In this document: positions 57,546-64,000 of the stretch, in pieces
How positions within the stretch are numbered: the stretch's first letter is position 1
How the letters are laid out: each line of letters starts with the position of its first letter
Assembly: GCA_965215145.1 (NCBI GenBank)
Contig: OZ244038.1
Coordinates: forward strand, 2,356,001-2,420,000
Reading direction: 5' to 3'
Length of the DNA: 64,000 nt
Origin: G965215145 sp965215145
GTDB taxonomy: Bacteria; Bacteroidota; Rhodothermia; Rhodothermales; JANQRZ01
Notes under the pieces: model-generated
Databases searched by the model: none
Told to the model about the DNA's origin: nothing
What the model saw: the letters and a program-made list of their open reading frames with translations, nothing else
Made by a program: the position numbers and the translations under genes

Positions 57546-58982
57546 ATGTCCCAGCAGTCCCCCGGCTCCCCCCGCGTCCTCCTCGTCGACGACGAGCGGC
57601 TCCTGCACGGCGTGGTCTCGCGCCTGCTCGGCCGCCACGGCATCGAGGTCACGAGTTGCACCAGCGCCCAGCAGGCCCTCGACGCCCTCGACGGCGCCGC
57701 CTTCGACCTCGTGGTGACGGACTTCCAGATGCCGGAGATGGACGGCCTCGAGCTCCTGGCCCGCATCCGCGACCGCGAGCCCGGCCTCCCCGTCGTCATG
57801 ATCACCGGGCACGCCAGCGTGCAGCACGCCGTCCGCGCGATGAGCCGGGGCGTCGTGGACTACCTCCCGAAGCCGTTCACCACGGAGGTCCTCCTCGAAT
57901 GCGTGCAGCGCCACCTGAACCGGGCTGCCGCGGAGGCCAGCGAGCCGGCCGTGAGGACGCCGAGGCCCCGGCCCGCCGCCTCCGGCACGGGCCGCCCGCC
58001 CACGGTGTTCGTCGGGGAGCACCCCTCGGTGCAGCGGATGCTGGAGCTGCTGCCCCGGCTGGCCCACAGCCGCGCGCCCGTGTTCGTCCACGGCGAGAGC
58101 GGGACGGGCAAGGAGGTGCTGGCGCGGCTCGTCCACGAGCAGAGCGACCGGAGCGCCGGCCCGTTCGTCGCGCTCAACTGCGCGAACCTCCCCTCGGAGC
58201 TCGTCGAGAGCCACCTCTTCGGCCACAAGAAGGGCGCCTTCACCGGCGCCGTCGCCGACATGGTCGGCGCCTTCGGGCGGGCCCACGGCGGGACGATCCT
58301 GCTCGACGAGGTGACGGAGATCGCGCTGCCCGTCCAGGCCAAGCTGCTCCGGGTGCTCCAGGAGGACGAGTTCCAGCAGGTCGGCTCCGACGCCGTCACC
58401 CGCGTCGACGTCCGCGTCGTGGCGACGAGCAACCGCGACCTCCAGCGGGCCGTCGCCGACGGCTCGTTCCGCGAGGACCTCTACCACCGCCTCGCGGTGT
58501 TCCCGCTGAGCGTGCCGCCGCTGCGCGAGCGGCGGAGCGACGTGGCCCTCCTCGCCGAGCACTTCGCCGAGCACTTCTGCCGGCAGTACGGCCTGCCGCC
58601 GAAGCGGGTCGGCGCGGCGCTGCTGCGCCAGCTCGAGGCCTACGACTGGCCCGGCAACGTCCGCGAGCTCAGCAACATGATCCACCGCGGCGTCGTCCTC
58701 GCCGCCGAGCGCCCCGTGATCGAGCGGGACGACGTGCTCAACGTCTTCTTCTCCGACGGCCCGACGCTCGCGCGGCCCGTTGGGGTCACGGGCGCTGAGG
58801 CCCCGCAGACGCTCGACGCGATGGAGCGGGTGATGATCCTCCGCGCGCTGGAGGAGAGCGGGCAGAACCAGGAGCGCGCCGCCGAGCAGCTCGGCATCAG
58901 CGCCCGCACCATCCGCAACAAGCTGAAGCGGTACCGCGAGGAGGGGCACCTCCCCAAGCGGGAGCTGCAGCGGGTCGGCTAG
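57546..58982 (+). CDS. Sigma-54-dependent flagellar response regulator (FleR/FlrC-like)
   Basis: A 478-residue NtrC-family activator: receiver domain (1-125, Asp in VVTDFQMPEMDGLEL about residue 59), AAA+ domain (about 155-385) with GESGTGKEVL and the sigma-54 contact loop GAFTGA, and a C-terminal Fis-type HTH (about 430-472, RAAEQLGISARTIRNKL). It probably drives middle flagellar genes such as the flgB run. Together with FliA and FlgM it makes a regulatory hierarchy. Confidence 0.93.
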   Translation: MSQQSPGSPRVLLVDDERLLHGVVSRLLGRHGIEVTSCTSAQQALDALDGAAFDLVVTDFQMPEMDGLELLARIRDREPGLPVVMITGHASVQHAVRAMSRGVVDYLPKPFTTEVLLECVQRHLNRAAAEASEPAVRTPRPRPAASGTGRPPTVFVGEHPSVQRMLELLPRLAHSRAPVFVHGESGTGKEVLARLVHEQSDRSAGPFVALNCANLPSELVESHLFGHKKGAFTGAVADMVGAFGRAHGGTILLDEVTEIALPVQAKLLRVLQEDEFQQVGSDAVTRVDVRVVATSNRDLQRAVADGSFREDLYHRLAVFPLSVPPLRERRSDVALLAEHFAEHFCRQYGLPPKRVGAALLRQLEAYDWPGNVRELSNMIHRGVVLAAERPVIERDDVLNVFFSDGPTLARPVGVTGAEAPQTLDAMERVMILRALEESGQNQERAAEQLGISARTIRNKLKRYREEGHLPKRELQRVG

Positions 58983-59016
58983 CAGGGGCCGCCAGGGGGC
59001 TCCCCGCGGCGTCCGC

Positions 59017-59370
59017 CTACGAAGGCCGCCCGGTGAAGGCGTCGGCGAGGCGGCCGGCCGTCTCGGCAGTCACCTCGGGGCGGTCGTAGAACCCCTCGGC
59101 CACGCGCTGCTCGATGGCCGCCGCGCGCTCCGGGCTGAGGCCGGGCTGCGCGCGGAGCGCCTGCCGCGCGGACTCCACCTCGGCCTGCCGCGCGGCGTCG
59201 GCCGCCTGCCGTGCGCGGGCCTCGTCGGAGACCTCGAAGCGGTCCGCCTGGTCCGCCCCGGAGCCGGCCGGCTGGACCGCCGAGGCGGGCGCCGTGCGCT
59301 CCGGGCCGCTCGTCTCCGAGGCCGGGTTGGTGGAGTTGCGGAGGTGGGGGAAGAGCCGGGAGATGTCCAT
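59017..59370 (-). CDS. flgM: Anti-sigma-28 factor FlgM
   Basis: A 117-residue protein. The C-terminal half, ARQALRAQPGLSPERAAAIE then VAEGFYDRPEVTAETAGRLADAF, fits the FlgM helix pattern that binds FliA. The first 60 residues are likely disordered, as expected for an exported factor. The sigma-28 promoter is about 20 bases before the ATG, so it is part of the late regulon that it controls. Confidence 0.85.
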   Translation of the reverse strand: MDISRLFPHLRNSTNPASETSGPERTAPASAVQPAGSGADQADRFEVSDEARARQAADAARQAEVESARQALRAQPGLSPERAAAIEQRVAEGFYDRPEVTAETAGRLADAFTGRPS

Positions 59371-59397
59371 GGTCTTGTCGGAAGGGGGTCTATCCCG

Positions 59398-59426
59398 GTT
59401 ATCGGTTCGGCAGGGAGGGCATTAAG
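59398..59426 (-). promoter_or_regulatory. Sigma-28 promoter for flgM
   Basis: Minus strand CTTAA and CCGATAAC separated by 16 bases. The -10 ends 27 bases upstream of the flgM ATG. Confidence 0.85.
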
Positions 59427-59443
59427 AAGCCGGCCGGGGTGAT

Positions 59444-59809
59444 TTATACCCGCGCGTGGAGATGCCCCGCCGAGGCCGGGGCGGCCCCGTAGCGCGTGGC
59501 GGCGTGATGATACCGATCGGCCCGGCCGATGGCTGCGCCGAGCTCGCTTTCGATAGCAGCGAGGGCCTCGGTCGCGGCGCGGTGCTGCTCGGCGAGCCGG
59601 GCGGCCTGCGCTGCCGTCGGCTTCGGCCCCGCCTCTCCCGCAAGTCGCTCCGCGAGCTGCGCGACGAGCGTGCCTCGCTCCTGCGTACACGCCAGCGCCT
59701 GCTCGACGTCGCCGGCGGCCGCGGCTTCCAGCAGGCGGTCCCCCATCCGGAGGAGCGCCGCAGCGAGTTCGCCCTCGGCGGGGGGATCTGTCGGGGGGAG
59801 CGTGCTCAC
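59444..59809 (-). CDS. fliT: FliT-like flagellar chaperone
   Basis: A 121-residue helical protein that overlaps the end of fliD by four bases. Ala/Glu/Arg-rich helices (LLRMGDRLLEAAAAGDVEQA; AEQHRAATEALAAIESEL) suit a FliT-type chaperone for FliD. Residue-level matches to FliT are weak, so the symbol rests on position and fold. Confidence 0.62.
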   Translation of the reverse strand: MSTLPPTDPPAEGELAAALLRMGDRLLEAAAAGDVEQALACTQERGTLVAQLAERLAGEAGPKPTAAQAARLAEQHRAATEALAAIESELGAAIGRADRYHHAATRYGAAPASAGHLHARV

Positions 59810-61662
59810 GGGCCGTACCCGTAGGTGAAGAACATGTTGGAGAGCGTGGCCTGCTGGCCCTGCAGGAGCGCGAGCGTCTCCTGGAGCTCGGCGAACTGCT
59901 GGCGCAAGGACTCCTCGCGCTGCGCCAGCCGGCCGTCCCAGCTCTCGATGCTCCGGTCGAGCCGGCGGATCCGGTCGTCGGCGATGTCCCTACGCGCGTC
60001 GAGCGTGCCGTCGACGCCGAGGAAGACGTCGAGGCGGCCCTGGAGCTTCGTGGCGAGGCCGTCGTCGGCGTTGGCGAAGAGGTTCTGGAGGGCGCCGGGG
60101 TCCGCGGCGGCGGCCGAGACGAGGGCGTCGCGGTCGGCGAGCGTGAGCCGGCCGTCGTCGCCGATCTCGATGCCGAGGTCGGTGAGCCGCTCAATCCCCT
60201 CGGGCTGGCCCTCGACCGTCGTCAGCAGGTCGGTCCGCATCCCGAACCGGAGGCCCTGGATCGAGGAGTCGCCGACGAACTGGCCGCGCGAGCCGGACTC
60301 GGGGTCCACCTTCGAGCGCTGCTCGATGAAGTCGAGCACGGCGTTGTACTTCCCGATGAAGTCCTCGACCTCGCCCGCCACGGCCTCGGCGTCGGTCTCT
60401 ACGTTGAAGGTGGTGGCCTCCCCCACACTGTTCAGCGAGAGGGTCACGCCGTCGAGCGCGTCGTCCACCTCGTTCGAGGAGCGGATCATCGTGAGGCCGT
60501 CGAGGACGAACCGGGCGTTGAGGCCGGAGTCCGCCTCCCCCGTCCCGATCTCCACGAGCGCGCCGCCGCTCTCGTCGGCCGAGACCGTCGTGGTCGTCTC
60601 GTCGGTGCCGGTGGCGGGCGACGCCATCGCTTCGAGCCCGAGGGCGTCGAGGGCCGAGCCGCCGGTGATCTGGATCGAGGCGGCGCTGCCGGTGGCGGCG
60701 GTGGCGATGCGGAGCGCGCCGCCCTCGACGTCCACCGTCACGTCGCTCCCGAGCTCGTCTCCGAGCGCGGCGGCGAGGTCCTCGACCGTGTCGTAGGTGC
60801 CCGTCGGGATCTCGACGGTCGTGGCGGTGCCGTCGACGGTGATGTCGAGCGAGCGCCCGTCGAGGATGCCGAGCGTGAGGGGGACCTCGACGGCGTCGCC
60901 GGTGACGGAGGCCGCGGTGGCCGGGGTGGTGACGGTGCCGGCCGTGCTGGCGAGCTCGGTGCGGTCGAGCTGGAGGAGGCTCAGGAGGCCGTCGTCGGAG
61001 TCGGTGAGGGCGAGGCGGTTGTCGTAGCCGGTGCCGGCCGAGCGGAGCGAGAGCCGCGCGGTGTCCGAGGTCTCCGTGACGACGGAGGCGGCGACGGCCT
61101 CGGTGGCGCTGATCTCGCCGGCGTCCACGGCGTCGGCCATCGCGTCCGAGATGGCCGTGCGGATCTCGCCGAGGATCCCGCTGTCGGTGCTCCCGACGGG
61201 CTGCACGGCCACGGCCACGGAGACCCGCCGGTCGGGGTCGTCGTCGGTCGGGCTGGCGACCTCGATGGAGAAGGTCTGGACGCCGTTGTCGCTGAAGAAG
61301 CTGGCGAGCGTGCCGCCGTCGGCGTCGAGGCGGCGCGAGACGCGGGCGTCGGTCGTGGCGAGCCTTTCGACGGCCACCGTGTGCGAGCCGATGGCGGCCT
61401 CGTCCGTGACGGTCGCGCCGAAGCCGGCCCCCTCGGGGACCGTCGCGGCGCGGGCGAGGAAGGGGTTGGCGAGGGGGTCGGTGAGCCCCTCGAGCGTGGT
61501 GTGGAGCGCCGAGAGCGAGCTGTCGAAGTCGTCCAGTACGGCGCGCTGGACCTCGCGGTCGTTCCGCTGCTGCTGGAGCCGCACCTGCGGCTGCGCTTCG
61601 AGCCGGATCATCTGGGCGATGAGCAGCTCGTAGGGGTCGCTGGCGTTGTAGGCTGGGATCAT
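59806..61662 (-). CDS. fliD: Filament cap protein FliD
   Basis: A 618-residue cap protein. The N-terminal region MIPAYNASDPYELLIAQMIR with coiled coil precedes long Thr/Asp-rich middle domains. The C-terminal coiled coil RLDRSIESWDGRLAQREESL ends near the tail. It lies between fliS and fliT, as in many flagellar loci. It caps the growing filament and helps flagellin fold. Confidence 0.92.
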   Translation of the reverse strand: MIPAYNASDPYELLIAQMIRLEAQPQVRLQQQRNDREVQRAVLDDFDSSLSALHTTLEGLTDPLANPFLARAATVPEGAGFGATVTDEAAIGSHTVAVERLATTDARVSRRLDADGGTLASFFSDNGVQTFSIEVASPTDDDPDRRVSVAVAVQPVGSTDSGILGEIRTAISDAMADAVDAGEISATEAVAASVVTETSDTARLSLRSAGTGYDNRLALTDSDDGLLSLLQLDRTELASTAGTVTTPATAASVTGDAVEVPLTLGILDGRSLDITVDGTATTVEIPTGTYDTVEDLAAALGDELGSDVTVDVEGGALRIATAATGSAASIQITGGSALDALGLEAMASPATGTDETTTTVSADESGGALVEIGTGEADSGLNARFVLDGLTMIRSSNEVDDALDGVTLSLNSVGEATTFNVETDAEAVAGEVEDFIGKYNAVLDFIEQRSKVDPESGSRGQFVGDSSIQGLRFGMRTDLLTTVEGQPEGIERLTDLGIEIGDDGRLTLADRDALVSAAAADPGALQNLFANADDGLATKLQGRLDVFLGVDGTLDARRDIADDRIRRLDRSIESWDGRLAQREESLRQQFAELQETLALLQGQQATLSNMFFTYGYGP

Positions 61663-61739
61663 GACGCGCGGGTGTTAGTGGAGGGGGCGCGCGGCGGGAC
61701 GCGGATCAGGCCGTGGGTGGGCTCACGGGACCCGAGGGC

Positions 61740-62063
61740 TCACGCGGCCATCGGGAGGCCGACGACGCCCTCCTGCCACGCCCCCCGGAGCCCCTCCAAC
61801 AACTCGGCCACGACGGCCAGGTCGCCGTCGATGCTCCGCGTGAGACAGAACGCGTAGAGGTCGTGGAGCCGCTGGGCGAGCTCGTCGCCGCGCTCGAAGT
61901 CCAGCCCGCCGACGAGCTCGACGAGGACGGCGCGGAGCCGGGCGCGGTCGCCCGTGTAGCAGGCGGCGACGCCGAGGTCGTAGAGCTTCGCGATGAGGCG
62001 CTCGGGCGAGGCCGTGGCGACGGCCTGCTGCTGGTACTGCCGCATGGAGTGGGAAGCGCTCAT
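61740..62063 (-). CDS. fliS: Flagellin chaperone FliS
   Basis: A 107-residue helical protein, slightly short for FliS. QYQQQAVATASPERLIAKLYD is the family start and LYAFCLTRSIDGDLAVVAEL the third helix region. It protects flagellin FliC before export. A sigma-28 promoter is 61 bases upstream. Confidence 0.88.
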   Translation of the reverse strand: MSASHSMRQYQQQAVATASPERLIAKLYDLGVAACYTGDRARLRAVLVELVGGLDFERGDELAQRLHDLYAFCLTRSIDGDLAVVAELLEGLRGAWQEGVVGLPMAA

Positions 62064-62123
62064 GGAACCTGCGGGTTGGGGAGTGCGGGATCGGGCCGGG
62101 GCGGTGGGCGCCCTCTTGGCAGG

Positions 62124-62152
62124 GTTATCGGGAACCGGCTGACCGCGCTAAG
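62124..62152 (-). promoter_or_regulatory. Sigma-28 promoter for fliS-fliD
   Basis: Minus strand CTTAG and CCGATAAC with 16 bases between. Confidence 0.82.
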
Positions 62153-62163
62153 CGGCGCTACCG

Positions 62164-62203
62164 AAAAACCCGCCCCCGGCGCGTCGTGGCGTCGGGGGCG
62201 GGT
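62164..62203 (-). terminator. Intrinsic terminator of fliC
   Basis: ACCCGCCCCCG and CGGGGGCGGGT form a perfect 11-bp stem with a 14-base loop. AAAAA on the plus strand becomes a U-run in the minus transcript. It lies 58 bases after the fliC stop. Confidence 0.88.
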
Positions 62204-62260
62204 GGGTCGCGAGCGTCCCTCGGCGTCTCGCGGGTGCTGCGGCGCTTCTGGTCCTCCGGC

Positions 62261-63673
62261 TTAGCCGAGGAGCTGGAGCACGCTCTGCGGGCCGGAGTTC
62301 GCCTGGGCCAGCGAGGCGATGCCGGTCTGCTGGAGGATCTGGAGCTTCACGATCTCCATCTGCTCCTTGGCGAAGTCGGCGTCCTCGATCCGGCTCCGGG
62401 CGGCCTCGTTGTTCGTCATGGCCGTCTGGAGGTTGTCGGCCTTGAACGAGAGGCGGCTCTGGCTGTCGCCGATCGAGCCGAGCTGGTCGGAGAGCGTCTG
62501 GATCGCCGTGTTGATGGTGTCCATCGAGTCGCGGGCGCCGTCGTTCGTAGCGACGTTGAGGCCGCCGACGTCGGCGGCGACGTCGAAGAAGTCCCCGGCC
62601 GAAGCGCCCGCGAAGTCGGCGTTGAAGGAGAGGGCGCCGTCGTTGGAGGTGTAGCCCCCGTCGCCGTTGTAGGTCACGGCGCCGTCGCCGTCGGTGAGGC
62701 CGCCGGCGGTGAGGGAGAAGTCGAACCCGTCGCCGATGCCAGCCTCATCGCCGGCCGCGGCGGCGTGGGTGATGTCGAACTGGAGGCCCTTGAAGTTGAC
62801 CGTGACGTCGTCGCCGCTGCCGTCACTCAGGTCGAGGTTGTCCTGGACCGTTTCCCACTCGCCGTCGGCGTTCTTGTACTCGAGGCGCATGTCCGCCGCC
62901 TTCTGGGCGGCGGTGGCGCTGCCGGCCGCGTTCGTGGTGGCGCGGAACTCGGCGGTCTCCCCGATCTCGAAGGCGTCCGCGCCGGGAGTGAAGGTCGCGC
63001 CCGCCCCGATCCGGTTCTCGGTGTCGGCGGCCTCATCGACGGTGGTGTCGAGCGTGACGGTGTAGTCCTTGGCCGCCGTGCCGGTGTAGCCGGTGAGGGC
63101 GACGTCGCCGGCGCTCATGCCGCTCGTGTCGAGCTCGGAGCCCTCGCCGAGGAGGGCGGCCTTGCTCATCCGGCCGAGCGAGACGTCGAAGCTGTCGGCC
63201 TTCTCGGCGCCGACGTGGAAGGAGAGGCTCGTGCCGGTCGCGTCGTCGGTGAAGAGGTCCTTCCCGTTGAACTCGGCCGTCGAGAGGATGTCGTTGATCT
63301 CGCTGGAGAGCTCGTCGAGCTGGTTCTGGATGGCCGTCCGCTCGGAGTCGCCGAGGGAGTCGTTGGCGGCCTGGACCGTCTTCTCCTTCATCGTCTGGAG
63401 GATGTCCATCACGCTGCCGAGGGAGCCCTCCGCGACGGAGAGCATGCTCTTGGCGTCGCCGACGTTGGCGAGGGCCTGGGCCTGGCCGCGGACGCGGCTC
63501 TCGAGCTTCTTGGCGATGGAGTAGCCGGCGGAGTCGTCCTCGGCCCGGTTGAGCCGGCTGCCGGTCGAGAGCCGGAGCTGGCGCATGGCGAGGTCGCCGT
63601 TGGTCTTGTTCATCGCGCCCAGCGCCTGGAGCGACTGGGTGTTGGTGTTGATGCGGGAGAGATCGCCGAACAT
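62261..63673 (-). CDS. fliC: Flagellin FliC
   Basis: A 470-residue filament subunit. The N-terminal D0/D1 region includes LRLSTGSRLNRAEDDSAGYS and the C-terminal D1/D0 includes NNEAARSRIEDADFAKEQ and LQQTGIASLAQAN. The middle third (about 150-390) is a variable Asp/Ala/Gly-rich domain. It has its own sigma-28 promoter and terminator, as expected of a highly expressed single gene. It is the only flagellin in the window. Confidence 0.96.
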   Translation of the reverse strand: MFGDLSRINTNTQSLQALGAMNKTNGDLAMRQLRLSTGSRLNRAEDDSAGYSIAKKLESRVRGQAQALANVGDAKSMLSVAEGSLGSVMDILQTMKEKTVQAANDSLGDSERTAIQNQLDELSSEINDILSTAEFNGKDLFTDDATGTSLSFHVGAEKADSFDVSLGRMSKAALLGEGSELDTSGMSAGDVALTGYTGTAAKDYTVTLDTTVDEAADTENRIGAGATFTPGADAFEIGETAEFRATTNAAGSATAAQKAADMRLEYKNADGEWETVQDNLDLSDGSGDDVTVNFKGLQFDITHAAAAGDEAGIGDGFDFSLTAGGLTDGDGAVTYNGDGGYTSNDGALSFNADFAGASAGDFFDVAADVGGLNVATNDGARDSMDTINTAIQTLSDQLGSIGDSQSRLSFKADNLQTAMTNNEAARSRIEDADFAKEQMEIVKLQILQQTGIASLAQANSGPQSVLQLLG

Positions 63674-63752
63674 GGGGAGCCTCTTGGGGTTGGTGCGTGG
63701 TGGTTTCGGTCTGGGTGCCGGAGGCCAGAGGCGATCCAGCGGGTCACCACCC

Positions 63753-63780
63753 GTTATCGGGGTCGCACCTCGGACTTAAG
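63753..63780 (-). promoter_or_regulatory. Sigma-28 promoter for fliC
   Basis: Minus strand CTTAA (-35) and CCGATAAC (-10) with a 15-base spacer, 80 bases before the fliC start. Confidence 0.87.
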
Positions 63781-63790
63781 CTCGGGGGCG

Positions 63791-63832
63791 AAAAAAGGCC
63801 GCGGGCGCCCCGGTCTCCCGAGGCGCCCGCGG
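63791..63832 (-). terminator. Intrinsic terminator of the right-edge gene
   Basis: CCGCGGGCGCC and GGCGCCCGCGG make a perfect 11-bp stem. AAAAAA at 63791-63796 gives a U-run on the minus strand. It ends the partial gene at the right edge, 22 bases after its stop. Confidence 0.87.
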
Positions 63833-63853
63833 TGCGGGGAACCGTCCGCCCCC

Positions 63854-64000
63854 TCAGCCGATCAGGCGGAGCCGAGGCCGGGCCTGCCGGACGGCCTCGG
63901 GGTCCGGCTGCGCCAGCACGCTCACGCACGCCTGCACCGCCTTGCCCTCGCCGCAGAGCCGCGCCACGAGCGCCTCCGCGCAGCCGGCCGTCGGCGCGTC
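63854..64000 (-). CDS. Partial gene at the right edge, C-terminal 48 codons
   Basis: An open minus-strand frame runs from the window end to a TGA at 63854-63856. It encodes 48 residues, including GCAEALVARLCGEGKAVQAC and a basic end RLRLIG. No start is visible. Support comes from the well-placed terminator that follows. The family cannot be named from this piece. Confidence 0.55.
   Translation of the reverse strand, partial: DAPTAGCAEALVARLCGEGKAVQACVSVLAQPDPEAVRQARPRLRLIG

Noticed and set aside
1..64000. tRNA and rRNA genes
   Set aside because: I saw no cloverleaf with a GTTCRA-type arm or any rRNA signature; the GTT-type motifs in the first 10 kb belong to attC cores.

Overview
The window is a 64 kb piece of a very GC-rich bacterial chromosome. 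It most likely comes from the Rhodothermota (Rhodothermia, for example the Rubricoccaceae or Salinibacter relatives). Three things suggest this: a giant secreted protein ends in a type IX secretion (T9SS) sorting tail of the YPNPF kind, most genes start without a Shine-Dalgarno sequence, and a complete flagellar and chemotaxis locus sits beside it. The taxonomic call is an inference, because no rRNA or marker gene is present.

Region 1 (about 1-9820, all genes on +) looks like an undescribed chromosomal integron cassette array without a visible integrase (a CALIN). Seven full attC-like sites of 123-138 bp separate one- or two-gene cassettes. Each ends in a GTT-type R' core and starts with a complementary R'' core. 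For each cassette the bases just after the upstream crossover point are the reverse complement of the R'' at its own end, which is what site-specific cassette insertion predicts. Cargo comprises a DUF421 membrane protein, four toxin-antitoxin pairs (DUF433/DUF5615, RelB-like/RelE, HicB/HicA, AbrB-like/MazF), a TIR-like protein, a single-chain restriction-modification enzyme of the BsuBI/PstI type, and two membrane proteins of unknown function. The right end is decayed: collapsed attC sites and a broken copy of the MazF pair abut the next gene. A partial metallophosphoesterase lies at the left edge.

Region 2 (9822-18900) holds a 2151-residue T9SS-type repeat protein, a small membrane-anchored helical-repeat protein, an orphan Sak4-like P-loop ATPase and a small exported protein. 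A lone half attC follows.

Region 3 (18949-31740, mostly -) carries cheY, cheZ, fliM, fliN, fliO, fliP, fliQ, fliR, flhB, flhA, flhF, flhG and fliA, in that transcription order. They cover the switch, the export gate, flagellar placement and the late sigma factor.

Region 4 (32106-41886, +) is the chemosensory operon cheA-cheW-receptor-cheY-cheB-cheR, followed by a BLUF blue-light histidine kinase and a single-domain response regulator. The receptor is a soluble globin-PAS sensor.

Region 5 (41973-56504, -) encodes flgB, flgC, a small unknown, fliE, fliF, fliG, fliH, fliI, fliJ, motE, fliK, flgD, a TIGR02530-type gene and flgE, then motA, motB and fliL. Two copies of a small inverted-repeat-bounded element lie in it. 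Region 6 (56710-64000) has a kinase and a sigma-54 activator (+), then flgM, fliT-like, fliD, fliS and fliC (-). Five near-identical sigma-28 promoters (CTTAR, 15-16 bp spacer, CCGATAAC) precede cheY, motA, flgM, fliS and fliC. This ties the late genes to FliA at 18949 and its antagonist FlgM at 59017. The rod, ring and hook-junction genes flgF, flgG, flgH, flgI, flgK and flgL are not in the window.
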